Made by a program: the position numbers and the translations under genes. From Urechidicola croceus (GTDB lineage: Bacteria; Bacteroidota; Bacteroidia; Flavobacteriales; Flavobacteriaceae): a stretch of DNA of 64,000 nucleotides. The stretch covers positions 62,001-126,000 of the forward strand of contig CAJIZG010000002.1 of NCBI GenBank assembly GCA_905181865.1, in the 5' to 3' direction. The notes beneath the pieces were generated by a model. It worked only from the letters and a program-made list of their open reading frames with translations, did not search any database and was not told the origin of the DNA. Shown here piece by piece: positions 48,102 to 57,560 of the stretch (position 1 is the stretch's first letter; each line of letters begins with the position of its first letter).

Positions 48102-48871
48102 CTTACTAATTTTTCTAATGATTTCAACTCAATGCCCAACTGATTAAACATAGTGGCAATGCTACTTATTTTTAATTCGTGCTCGTCATATTCTTGGGTA
48201 TTAATAGCGCAGGTAAATTCCCACAACTCCAAGACTTCATCAACGGGCACATGATACGGATCGTATTTCTTGTTGTCAGAAACTAATAACAAGGTTTTAT
48301 GTTCTTCAATATGGTCGTAAACGCGTTTATAAACGATTCCGTCGTTTAAAGTTAGTATGATGTAGGTCTTTCCGCTTTTTACATAGCGTGCATCTTCTAT
48401 GAACTTCGCAACAATATAAGAGCCACTTTTTACAGGTAACATAGAATCTCCTTTAATAGGAAAAGCTCTGTGTGTTCCAGTAGGTAAAAAAGGCAACTTA
48501 ATTTTATTGAGGTGTTCTATATATTCTGGATCTGCATAACCGCGTAAATATCCTGCTGAAGCTTCTACGGGAACAATTTCAATGAGGTCTTCATTGGTTC
48601 CATCTACTGTAATTGGAAACAAAACTCGGTGTGTTCCTATTTCAATAAAAGAATCATTCTGTGATCTTGATAAATCGTTTTTTATTAAAATATCAATCGG
48701 AATTTTAAAATAATCAGACAGTGAAACTAAAAAATCTACAGGCGGAATAGCCCTGTTTTCTTCATACGAACTAATTCGTGATCGAGACACGTGCAAATCT
48801 TCACCAAATTGCTCTTGTGTTAAATTTTTAAGGCTTCTTATATGCTTTACGTTTTTTGCTAAATAATTCAT
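48098..48871 (-). CDS. LexA/UmuD-like self-cleaving repressor (XRE + peptidase S24)
   Basis: 257 residues. Residues 4-60 are an XRE helix-turn-helix (NLTQEQFGEDLHVSRSRISS). The C-terminal half is an S24 peptidase: a cleavage site Ala106-Gly107 (VEASAGYLRG), catalytic Ser143 in IKGDSMLPV and Lys182 in IVYKRVYD. This order is that of repressors that cut themselves when RecA filaments form. It is the intact partner of the decayed copy at 8179-8436. It probably binds the GCTAAWTTAGC palindrome beside its own promoter (48910-48920), at the dnaE-dinB promoter and possibly at 63961. It is the first gene of the operon with the exonuclease/GIY-YIG nuclease. Confidence 0.88.
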   Translation of the reverse strand: MNYLAKNVKHIRSLKNLTQEQFGEDLHVSRSRISSYEENRAIPPVDFLVSLSDYFKIPIDILIKNDLSRSQNDSFIEIGTHRVLFPITVDGTNEDLIEIVPVEASAGYLRGYADPEYIEHLNKIKLPFLPTGTHRAFPIKGDSMLPVKSGSYIVAKFIEDARYVKSGKTYIILTLNDGIVYKRVYDHIEEHKTLLLVSDNKKYDPYHVPVDEVLELWEFTCAINTQEYDEHELKISSIATMFNQLGIELKSLEKLVS

Positions 48872-48901
48872 AATGCTAATATTGTGAGCAGATATTGCTT
48901 A

Positions 48902-48920
48902 TATATTTGGCTAATTTAGC
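48902..48920 (+). promoter_or_regulatory. Second copy of the -7 box and operator palindrome
   Basis: TATATTTG (48902-48909) followed directly by GCTAATTTAGC (48910-48920), the same block as at 8130-8148 but in the opposite orientation. The TATATTTG box points right, to the dead dnaE scrap; the intact regulator reads left from 48871. Confidence 0.6.
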
Positions 48921-48953
48921 AAAAAATACTTCTCTTTCTACAATTTTTGTAAA

Positions 48954-49020
48954 ATCTATTTGAATGTACGGACATAATATAGCCTTCGCTATGGAACAAT
49001 CACCCACAAATCAAGAAGAC
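48954..49020 (+). pseudogene. Scrap of the dnaE 5' end
   Basis: Aligns codon by codon with the start of the intact gene at 8095: the ATG has become ATC (48954-48956), then YLNVRT, a stop, YSLRYGTIT and HKS are readable before similarity fades. The untranslated leader between palindrome and start (CTACAATTT and flanks) matches too. Only about twenty codons remain. Confidence 0.8.
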
Positions 49021-49110
49021 AAACGTTGGGCTGATGAACTAAAAAGTACTAAAATAAATAGTAGAAAAACTTCAGCAAGCGAAATAATTTTAAATCCTAA
49101 GAGATCTTTA

Positions 49111-50331
49111 TTAGATACTATTTCCTTTGTCGTCATATTCTAAATATAAATAGTCATTATATGGAAAACGTTGCATGTGAACTTTTTTTACTTCCTCAAA
49201 AACCTTTTCTCTAAACTCTTCTAGATTTTCAGAATTAAGGGCTGAAATAAATAAACTGTTCTCACCCATTTCATTCATCCAAGTGTTTTTCCAATCATTC
49301 AAAGTGTAGTGATCTTTGGTTCTTTCTGTAACCAAATCATCTTCATCTATGGTTTTGTGTGTATACGCATCAATCTTATTAAAAACCAAAATTGTAGGCT
49401 TGTCTGCACTTTCAATTTCATCCAATACTTTATTTACAGAATTTATATGATCTTCAAAATTAGCATGAGAAATATCTACAACATGCAATAACAAATCGGC
49501 CTCTCGTACTTCATCTAACGTCGACTTAAAAGATTCGATTAATTGTGTTGGTAATTTTCTGATAAATCCAACCGTATCTGTCAACAAAAAAGGAATATTC
49601 TTAATCACCACTTTTCGAACAGTAGTATCTAAAGTTGCAAATAGTTTGTTTTCTGCAAACACATCACTCTTGCTCACTACATTCATTAAAGTAGATTTAC
49701 CAACGTTTGTATAACCCACCAAAGCAACACGAACCATACGGCCTCTATTCTTTCGTTGAATAGCCATCTGCTTATCTATTGTCAATAACTTCTTTTTAAG
49801 TAAAGAGATTTTATCACGAATGATACGTCTGTCTGTTTCGATTTCTGTCTCCCCAGGTCCACGCATTCCAATACCTCCTTTTTGACGGCTCAAGTGTGTC
49901 CAAAGACGGGTTAATCGAGGTAATAAATATTGACATTGTGCCAACTCAACCTGTGTTCTGGCATAAGAGGTTTGCGCTCTTTGCGCAAAAATATCTAAGA
50001 TTAAATTGGTTCTGTCCAGAATTTTACACTCTAAAACCTTTTCAATATTTCTTAATTGCGCTGGATTTAATTCATCATCAAATATTGCAGTTCCTATATT
50101 ATTTTGATCAACATAAGCCGCTATATCTTCCAATTTTCCTGCACCAATAAACGTCTTTGGATTTGGCTTTTCTAACTTTTGCGTAAAACGTTTTACCGCA
50201 ACTCCACCTGCCGTTAGGGTTAAAAACTCTAACTCGTCCAAATATTCAGTTGTTTTTTCTTCATCTTGATATTGCGATACAACTGCAATGAGTACCGCTT
50301 TTTCTGATGTTGCCTTTTTCTCTTCTATCAT
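49111..50331 (-). CDS. hflX: Ribosome-associated GTPase HflX
   Basis: 406 residues. The N-terminal HflX domain (about 10-185, with KTFIGAGKLEDIA and FDDELNPAQLRNIE) is followed by the glycine-rich linker GGIGMRGPGETEIETDRR and a GTPase domain with G1 GYTNVGKST (206-214), G3 DTVGF and G4 NKID. It splits stalled or hibernating 70S ribosomes under stress. It stands alone next to the regulator locus. Confidence 0.95.
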   Translation of the reverse strand: MIEEKKATSEKAVLIAVVSQYQDEEKTTEYLDELEFLTLTAGGVAVKRFTQKLEKPNPKTFIGAGKLEDIAAYVDQNNIGTAIFDDELNPAQLRNIEKVLECKILDRTNLILDIFAQRAQTSYARTQVELAQCQYLLPRLTRLWTHLSRQKGGIGMRGPGETEIETDRRIIRDKISLLKKKLLTIDKQMAIQRKNRGRMVRVALVGYTNVGKSTLMNVVSKSDVFAENKLFATLDTTVRKVVIKNIPFLLTDTVGFIRKLPTQLIESFKSTLDEVREADLLLHVVDISHANFEDHINSVNKVLDEIESADKPTILVFNKIDAYTHKTIDEDDLVTERTKDHYTLNDWKNTWMNEMGENSLFISALNSENLEEFREKVFEEVKKVHMQRFPYNDYLYLEYDDKGNSI

Positions 50332-50463
50332 TTAACTTTAAACCTTGAAATAGACTACAAATGTACAAAAAACAAGAAAGCCGAAACAATTAGCTTCAGT
50401 TTTCTATCTCATCAGAAATCTATTAATTATATCCGTAAAGACGATATAAGCCTACAACTTCTA

Positions 50464-51849
50464 TTAATGCTCCCATTTCTTAGCACTTGTCTTCATTTCT
50501 TTATTCCAAGAAATATATTCACTCCATAAATTTGCAGTAATTTTTGGATGACTATCCAGCATATTTGGGATTTCCCCTATATCGTCCTTTAGATTATATA
50601 ATTCTGCTGGCTGACTTCCAATTTTCACGAATTTCCAATGCCCCTCTCTCATAGCAATCTCATCGTCCATTTTCCAAAATAAGGTTCGATCAGGCAACGC
50701 TTTACCTTCAAAAATATGTGTATTCAATGGTATTCTGTTTACTACCTTTTGGTCATTTCGAGGTGCATTCACCAAAGTCTGAAAGGTTGGATATAAATCC
50801 ATCGTTATGGCTGTTTCATCGGTTTCTATTCCCTTATCAATTTTATCTGGCCACCAAGCAATAAATGGTACACGATGTGCCCCTTCATATACTTCGGCCT
50901 TTTGCCCTCTAAGGGGGCCATTGTTAGAAATAGTCTCAAATAAATGATTGTAATGAATATACCCCCCATTATCTGATGTAAATATGACCAAGGTGTTATC
51001 GTCTAATTCTAAACTCTTCAAAGTTTGTATTATTTCTCCTACGCTATTGTCTACTGACTCTATCATTGCTTTTATATGTGGTTGAACATTTTTACGATCC
51101 GGAATGATTCGCCATTTATCATCATCATATGTTGTTCCCTTAACTCGATGAGGAGTGTCATTTGGCCCTGGCCAAGGAAAATGAATCGCTAAATGTGCCA
51201 TGTATAAGAAGAATGGTTTTTCTCTATTTTCTTTAATAAAGTTCTTACTATGTTTGGTAATTAAATCTACGCTGTAACCTTTCTCCATAGAAGGACGATT
51301 ATTGTATTTCCAGTCCTCACGACCCCATCTATCAATATGGGAATGATGATCGCCATCTCCTGCGCCTAAACCGATAAAATCGTCAAACCCCTGATTTGAA
51401 GGAAGAAAAGGCTCTTGATAGCCTAGATGCCATTTGCCATACATTCCTGTAGCATATCTCTCTTCTTTAAACATTTCGGCAACTGTCTTAACATCTACGG
51501 GCATTCCCTCATCAAATTGAGTCTTGCCACTTAATGGTCCTTCAAATTTATCACCTAATCTATTTTGATACATTCCTGAAAGTAGCGCTACTTTTATAGG
51601 TGTTCACACCGGTCCATTGGTATGAAAATCTGTGAATCGAATTCCTTCTTTTGCCAATTGATCAATGTTTGGTGTAGCGTTCACTCTATTTCCATAACAC
51701 CCAATATCTCCATAACCCAAATCATCAATAAGAATTAAAATAATATTTGGTTTTGAAGCGATAGGTGAACTTTTCTGATTACAAGAAATACAGATATTGA
51801 TTAAAATAACAAATAGTACTAAAACTCGAAATATTTTATAAAAGTTCAT
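50464..51849 (-). pseudogene. Sulfatase lipoprotein with TGA at the catalytic cysteine codon
   Basis: Complete family S1 sulfatase of 461 codons apart from one in-frame TGA at codon 82 (51606-51604). The N-terminus has a lipoprotein-type signal (ICISCNQ). Metal motifs [14 protein letters not shown] and VIFTSDNGG, and PLRGQKAEVYEGAHRVPFIA, are intact. The active site should read C-x-P-S/T-R; here it is NGPV-TGA-TPIK-VALLSG, so TGA replaces the cysteine that becomes formylglycine and the arginine is lysine. There is no frameshift. Most likely a sulfatase inactivated by TGT or TGC to TGA, but a re-coded residue is worth excluding. The neighbouring TonB receptor and DUF5689 genes read the same way. 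Confidence 0.85.
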
Positions 51850-51933
51850 TAAAAATAATTTAAAATCGTTCGAACAAAACTAACAATATATTAGTGAATC
51901 TAATTCACAAGAATTCAACTAGAATTATTTGAA

Positions 51934-53370
51934 TCAATCTAAGTTCCCCGTTACTCTAAAAGTATCGATTTGAAAAGTGGTTGTAATTACACCGTCTGCA
52001 CCCAAATATCGAAAGCCTACAAACACATTATCTTCTAAACAAGATATGTTTATGGATCCAGATGACATAAATGTTCCTCCATAACCCGATGGCGGTCCGT
52101 CGACCAATTCGGCAGGAACAAGCGTCCATGTTGCAGTTTTTACATCTCCAGAATAGTTTGTCGATACATATGCACTCAAGGCGTCTCCTTGATAAAATCC
52201 TGCTCGTGTTTTAAAGGTCAATACTTCGTTTTCCGAATTGTCTAAATTTATTGCTGGGCTGACCAACCATACCTCCATTGGATTTTCATCTGTATTGTAC
52301 GCCGCTACCTGCATATATCCATTCCCGCTTGATTTTTTTAATTCAAACTTTTCACTCCCACCGCTTACATTTTCATTGGTCCAACCTGCCGATGCTAATT
52401 TGGAGTTTGAAGTGGTATCAAAATTTTCATTGAATACGACTTCAGAACTTGTAACCGAATTGGGTTCACAACTCAATAAAATAGGATCACACCTTTGCGG
52501 ATTGGAAAAATCAATATTATTCGGGGCATTTGCAACGAGTACAAAATAACTCGAAGTAAAATCCTTTGTTAGTATTGCATTTATAAACCCACTTCCTTCA
52601 GAAATCACATATGATTTGAAATCAGAATAGCTACTTGTTTGTAATGGAACTTTAGATTGATCGGTACAACTTATGAGTTTTCTAAATCCGTCAAATTCAT
52701 CACTTGCCTCTCCGGCAAATGTTTTCCCCAATTGGCTCACTTCAAATTGAATATCTTTGATTTGAATTAAAGTATTGATGTATTTTTCGCTAAATTCCAT
52801 CACTGAAATCACATTTGGGATCACTTCTCCAATTTCAGATGATCGGATAACGTGATCTAGATAGAGAGATGTTGGAATGTCATCCACCCTACTTTGTTTT
52901 TCTATGCCTATAATGTAGCGCCCTGGGTTGGCATCTGTAGGGTCGTTATTAACACCATCATCGTAGGAGACATTTAAACCGTCTAACTTTACAAATACTT
53001 TTCTTCCTATTTCAAAAGATTCAAATAAGGATGTTTTATTGATTAAGATTTCAATTCCATGGTTGGCGTTTTCAAAGGCATTTTGAACTATTAGTTTTTT
53101 GTAGAAATTTCCTGAAAAATCGGAGGATACTACCACTCCTTCGAAAAATAATCCATCGGTAGTTACATCAAAAGTGTAAATTGATTCTTCATTTGCATTG
53201 TAGTTTTGAATCCAAGCATTTTTAACCGCTTCAATACTTGAGTTTACTAGAATATTTAGCTCGTTAATTTCTGTTTCTGGAATTTTATAGTCGTCGTTTT
53301 TTACGCAATTAGTAAACAAAAGCAGTATTCCTATCAGCAATGAATATTTTAAAAATGTACGTGTGTTCAT
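51934..53370 (-). CDS. DUF5689 / choice-of-anchor J surface lipoprotein
   Basis: 478 residues. A lipoprotein signal (LLLFTNCVKND) places it on the envelope. Residues about 30-270 form the DUF5689 domain (OB-fold-like, typical of Bacteroidota surface proteins: FFEGVVVSSDFSGNFYKK, NTLIQIKDIQFE). Residues about 310-475 look like a choice-of-anchor J jelly roll (ENFDTTSNSKLASAGWTN, WLVSPAINLD). It lies 48 bp downstream of a TonB receptor in the same operon and takes the place usually held by SusD, so it probably captures the ligand for that receptor. A scrap of this gene is at 58675-58860. Confidence 0.85.
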   Translation of the reverse strand: MNTRTFLKYSLLIGILLLFTNCVKNDDYKIPETEINELNILVNSSIEAVKNAWIQNYNANEESIYTFDVTTDGLFFEGVVVSSDFSGNFYKKLIVQNAFENANHGIEILINKTSLFESFEIGRKVFVKLDGLNVSYDDGVNNDPTDANPGRYIIGIEKQSRVDDIPTSLYLDHVIRSSEIGEVIPNVISVMEFSEKYINTLIQIKDIQFEVSQLGKTFAGEASDEFDGFRKLISCTDQSKVPLQTSSYSDFKSYVISEGSGFINAILTKDFTSSYFVLVANAPNNIDFSNPQRCDPILLSCEPNSVTSSEVVFNENFDTTSNSKLASAGWTNENVSGGSEKFELKKSSGNGYMQVAAYNTDENPMEVWLVSPAINLDNSENEVLTFKTRAGFYQGDALSAYVSTNYSGDVKTATWTLVPAELVDGPPSGYGGTFMSSGSINISCLEDNVFVGFRYLGADGVITTTFQIDTFRVTGNLD

Positions 53371-53418
53371 ATGATTCTTTTTTACAATTTTTTACTTCCA
53401 ATCTTGTTTTACTTTTAT

Positions 53419-56232
53419 TTAAAATCTCACATAAATATTTGCATAATATGTTGTTCCGTATCCATGCCAATACTTTGGTCCAAATACTGGGTTATCGAGT
53501 GATTTGTCCTCTTTTAAAGTTCTGTAATTGGCATTTCTCGATTGCTCAAAACCACCAGTTTTATATTTCGTATTCGTGATGTTACTAACGGATACAAAAA
53601 AACCCAAATAATATTTTTGAATTTTCCATGATTTTCCTCCGATCACATTAACTAAAAAATAGGTATCAAATTCTTCTTGAGCTAATAGTTCACGGGCAGT
53701 TTCTGGATCGTAATCATTAAATGGTTGACCGTCTGTTGGATCTGTATTGAAATTGCTTGTTCTGGCCAGCGGACTAATATCTAAATAGGCATTTGAGAAA
53801 GTATTACCTGTGATGCCGAACCACCAATAATTAGGATCTCTATATTCAAACCCTAATGAGATTGCTGTTTGAGGACCTCCTGCGACATGATAATTTTTTA
53901 AATACGATGCTCCAAAATCTAAGGGTTCATCAAATGAATCTGAAGTTAAATAGAGGTTAGGATTATTATTGTAAATAGCTTCTCCATATGCAATGGCAGT
54001 TTTCAATTTTATGGAGGAAGTAATTTGAGTACTCACACCTATTTCTACTCCAATATTTTGTTTTTCTATATCAGTTAATACTTCTTGAACAAAGGCAGAA
54101 GTTTCAGAGTTATTGATGCCGTAAATTCCGTCAACATAATAAAAAGAAATTTCTGAACCTTCTTTGAAGTTGGAATAGTACCCAGTAAAGCGCGCCTGCG
54201 TTTTAGGAGTTCTTAGGATATAACTTACATCTGTAGTGATTATTTTTTCACTGGTTAAATCTCTTACAACGTCATTATTTTCTCTCAGGTTGGAAAAGGA
54301 ATTCTTAATAGTTGGTGCTTTACTAAGATAACCTACATTGAAATCTATTAAATGTCGTCCAGATATTTTATAGGTTAATCCGCCTTTCATATAGGTATCT
54401 ATAAAATCAATTTTTCGACTTTTCCCATAGGAGTTATTTCCAGGGAAACGACCATTTTCATAACGACCATTGCGTTGATAATTTGTTATAGCGATTTTAG
54501 TACTAAGGTAAAAGTCAATTTTATCATATTGAAATTGTCCTTGAGCAAAGAAATCTACGATACTTGCATCCATTTCAAAATTGTATTTAAACTTTTCTCC
54601 TACTAGCGCAATTCTATTTGGGTTTTGGAGATCATTTTGAGCTTCATCGATTGTTTCTGAGAAGGAATCCACATTTAAATAACCAGTACCCCCTAATAAG
54701 TCCTTCATAAAGGCATAATTTTCTGATTTGAATCCACGATAAGACAGGGATGTATTTAGCGTATTATTTTCATTTAAAGTTGTTCTAAAAATAGCATTAA
54801 TTGATAATTGTGTATCATCGTTTCTATCCTCGTAAAGGGCATATGTAGAATTCCCTTCAAGTGATGACGTATTTACATTGGCTTCATATAAGGCGTTCCA
54901 ATCTATTTGACCGTTGTCTTTAAAATTTTGAAGAGCGAGATATGCTCCCTCATAATCGGGGCTATCGGTATCACGTAAAAAGTAACTCGGTAATTTTTGA
55001 TAATAGGTAGGATCTGGATTGCTACCTCCTCCTACAATATATTCTTTTCCCGAAGTGTCTGTAATTAAATCTGAGCCACCATAATCTAATCTGCTATTTC
55101 CAATTTTTCCCTTTTGAAAAACAACATTTGTATTTAATGATGTGTTTTCATTCATATCCCAATAATGATTAAGCATAAAAACAGGTTCTTTAATCTGACG
55201 CTCTCTAGAGTTTCTTTGGTCTTTGGATTGGTTCCCCCAATAAGTATTGTATGTTGTGTTTTTTAAATCATATACTTCTTGGGTATTAGGAGAAGATTTA
55301 CCTCTTCTGTTTGGGGTGTAGAAAGCAGTGAAATTTATACTGTGACGGTCATTAATTTGTTTTTCAACAGTAGTAAAAAATGAATTAGAATCGTACAAAG
55401 TTGCATCATTGAATCCTTCATTACCATACCTCCTTGAGAATAAGAAAGAATATGCCCACCCATTTTTAGTTAAGCCAGATGCGTAACTCGCCATAAATCG
55501 TCCTCTATAACTTCTATTAGCAGAAGCCATAGATATACGCCCACCTTCACTGTATTCTGATGCTCTCATAATAATATTATTAGTACCAGAAATACCTCCA
55601 AAATTAGATTCTGACGGCGCCAGTCCATTTGATAATTCTTGATTTCTTTGAAGATCGTTAAGTCCTCCCCAATTACTCCATTGGGGTCTTCCATTAAAGA
55701 TTTTGTTCATCTCTGTGCCATTTATTAGAACTTTACCATATCGAGAATTGTAACCTCTCGCCTTAAAAAAAGTGGAACTAAATTCATAAGCAGCGGCATT
55801 CAGAAATACGTCCTTAGAAGAGTGCAATAGACCGGCAGTATTGTCGGCACCTCCTTCATCATCACTCAGTTCTTCATCGGAAAGCAAAATAACACTTAGA
55901 TCACTTTGCGTAATCACTTTAATAGAAAGAAGAATTTGGCCTAAATTTATTCCCTCTCCTTCTATCATTTTAATAGGATAACTTTGTGACAGATAGTCTT
56001 TATGTTGAAATTGAATGATTTGTTCTCCTGTAGGGATGTTTCGAAAATCAAACCCACCTTTGCTATCGGTTATTACATAGGAAGATGTTCCTATTAAAGA
56101 AACTGACACTTCTTTAATGGGTTCAACGGAAGAACCGTCTACAACAATTCCTTTAATATTACTCAATGATTGAGCAAAAGATCCAATAGATACCAATGAC
56201 CAACAGAGCAATGAAATTATAATAATTTTCAT
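53419..56232 (-). CDS. TonB-dependent receptor, partner of the DUF5689 lipoprotein
   Basis: 937 residues. Signal peptide to about residue 20 (VSIGSFAQ), carboxypeptidase-regulatory-like domain (about 25-110), plug domain (about 130-240, with FKARGYNSRYGKVLINGTE) and a barrel ending YYANIYVRF, with the terminal Phe needed for BAM insertion. It is followed by the DUF5689 lipoprotein, and two secreted nuclease genes diverge from it across a 154-bp gap. The set suggests uptake of nucleic-acid fragments or phosphate compounds; this is inference from context. Confidence 0.9.
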   Translation of the reverse strand: MKIIIISLLCWSLVSIGSFAQSLSNIKGIVVDGSSVEPIKEVSVSLIGTSSYVITDSKGGFDFRNIPTGEQIIQFQHKDYLSQSYPIKMIEGEGINLGQILLSIKVITQSDLSVILLSDEELSDDEGGADNTAGLLHSSKDVFLNAAAYEFSSTFFKARGYNSRYGKVLINGTEMNKIFNGRPQWSNWGGLNDLQRNQELSNGLAPSESNFGGISGTNNIIMRASEYSEGGRISMASANRSYRGRFMASYASGLTKNGWAYSFLFSRRYGNEGFNDATLYDSNSFFTTVEKQINDRHSINFTAFYTPNRRGKSSPNTQEVYDLKNTTYNTYWGNQSKDQRNSRERQIKEPVFMLNHYWDMNENTSLNTNVVFQKGKIGNSRLDYGGSDLITDTSGKEYIVGGGSNPDPTYYQKLPSYFLRDTDSPDYEGAYLALQNFKDNGQIDWNALYEANVNTSSLEGNSTYALYEDRNDDTQLSINAIFRTTLNENNTLNTSLSYRGFKSENYAFMKDLLGGTGYLNVDSFSETIDEAQNDLQNPNRIALVGEKFKYNFEMDASIVDFFAQGQFQYDKIDFYLSTKIAITNYQRNGRYENGRFPGNNSYGKSRKIDFIDTYMKGGLTYKISGRHLIDFNVGYLSKAPTIKNSFSNLRENNDVVRDLTSEKIITTDVSYILRTPKTQARFTGYYSNFKEGSEISFYYVDGIYGINNSETSAFVQEVLTDIEKQNIGVEIGVSTQITSSIKLKTAIAYGEAIYNNNPNLYLTSDSFDEPLDFGASYLKNYHVAGGPQTAISLGFEYRDPNYWWFGITGNTFSNAYLDISPLARTSNFNTDPTDGQPFNDYDPETARELLAQEEFDTYFLVNVIGGKSWKIQKYYLGFFVSVSNITNTKYKTGGFEQSRNANYRTLKEDKSLDNPVFGPKYWHGYGTTYYANIYVRF

Positions 56233-56386
56233 GCTGTTTTAGCGTTACAAAATGTTTGAAAAGCAATTTTCGAATATAAAAGTACAAAATATTATAATGC
56301 GATTACGTAAAAAGTATTGGTTAATATGTTAGTAGTTATGTAATTACTATATTTATTTTGTATTATTGTTTAAAATTGCTAGACTT

Positions 56387-57433
56387 ATGAATCGAATGAT
56401 ATTGGTTTTATTAACCACTATACTCTTCGAGAATTTCACCTTTGCTCAAGAGAAACAATTTCAGATTAGAACGATAGCGTTTTACAATCTGGAAAATTTG
56501 TTTGATACGATCAATAATACGAGTAAGAATGATGAAGCAAGTCCGATAATGGAATTACGAACAAACAAATCAGCCGTATATAAAGATAAAATTGATAAAC
56601 TTGGAAAAGTTCTTTCTCAAATAGGCGTTGAAAAAGCAAGTAATAGCCCAGTCATTATTGGCGTTGTAGAAATTGAAAATGATACGGTACTATCCGATTT
56701 AATTAAGGGAGATTTTTTAAAAGATAAAGGCTATAGATTTATCCACTATGAATCTCCCGATGAACGAGGTATTGATGTTGGGTTACTTTATCAAGAAAAG
56801 TATTTTAAACCTATACATCATAAGAGTTACGAATTAAAAATTTTTTCTAAACAAGGGAAGCGTATCTTTACGAGAGATCAATTATTAGTTTCAGGATATT
56901 TAGATAACGAACTCATTCACGTTATTGTAAATCATTGGCCTTCCAAACGAGGAGGGTCTAAAAGTATTCCATATAGAAAAAAAGCAGCCTTATTAAATCT
57001 TAGGATTATTGTAGATGTGCGTAGAGAGGAGCCCTTGGCAAAAATTATAACCATGGGTGATTTCAATGACGACCCTATAGAACCAAGTTTTAAAGAAATT
57101 TTAAAAACTAAAAGTGAAAAGGAGGAGTTGCAAAAGAATGACCTGTATAACCCTTATGAAAGCATGTATGCTCGAGGGCTAAATACTGCTGGTTACAGAG
57201 ATAATATTAATTTATTCGATCAAATAATAGTGAGTTCTCAGTTTGTTACAATCACTAGCCAATACGCTTCTTACAAATTGTATCAGGCAAATATATTTAA
57301 CCCTAAATTTTTAATTAACAACTATGGGCGGTTCAAAGGTTATCCGAAAAGAAGTTTTTCCTATGGAAAGTATACAGGGGGCTATAGTGATCATTTTCCT
57401 AGTTATATTTATTTGATTAGAGAGGTAAAATAA
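56387..57433 (+). CDS. Secreted endonuclease/exonuclease/phosphatase-fold enzyme, copy 1
   Basis: 348 residues from the ATG at 56387, which begins a good signal peptide (MILVLLTTILFENFTFAQ); a TTG start at 56366 would spoil it. The EEP fold motifs are all there: AFYNLENLFDT, the catalytic Glu in IIGVVEIEN, HVIVNHWPSKRGG, ITMGDFNDDP and the final GGYSDHFPSYIY with the general-base Asp-His. It should cut DNA/RNA or a phosphodiester. It diverges from the TonB receptor gene and is followed 124 bp later by a paralogue. Confidence 0.9.
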   Translation: MNRMILVLLTTILFENFTFAQEKQFQIRTIAFYNLENLFDTINNTSKNDEASPIMELRTNKSAVYKDKIDKLGKVLSQIGVEKASNSPVIIGVVEIENDTVLSDLIKGDFLKDKGYRFIHYESPDERGIDVGLLYQEKYFKPIHHKSYELKIFSKQGKRIFTRDQLLVSGYLDNELIHVIVNHWPSKRGGSKSIPYRKKAALLNLRIIVDVRREEPLAKIITMGDFNDDPIEPSFKEILKTKSEKEELQKNDLYNPYESMYARGLNTAGYRDNINLFDQIIVSSQFVTITSQYASYKLYQANIFNPKFLINNYGRFKGYPKRSFSYGKYTGGYSDHFPSYIYLIREVK

Positions 57434-57443
57434 ATATTTTGCA

Positions 57444-57560
57444 ATGAAACGAGCAAGTTAAAATTTTTGTCATATAATAAAATGATTCATAGCGAACGGT
57501 ATACCTGTGCTGAGCGCAGTCGAAGTATGACCATTAAAAAAAAATAAAGATAAACACATG
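57444..57560 (+). repeat. Leader repeat, copy B, carrying an inserted GAGCGCAGTCGAAG repeat
   Basis: Same leader as 33394-33487 but with about 27 extra bp (57503-57528, containing CTGAGCGCAGTCGAAG). The inserted piece belongs to a short dispersed repeat also seen at 63838-63857 and, more diverged, inside the intron at 28056-28104. Confidence 0.65.

Noticed and set aside
48991-49143. 50-codon open frame starting ATGGAACAATCACCC
   Set aside because: It overlaps the dnaE scrap in a different frame (the ATG comes from TATGGAAC of YGT codons) and runs into the end of hflX; chance frame.
50464-51573. Separate short sulfatase starting at an internal ATG (51573)
   Set aside because: It would lack the N-terminal metal ligands and the catalytic site; it is the same gene as 51604-51849, in the same frame.
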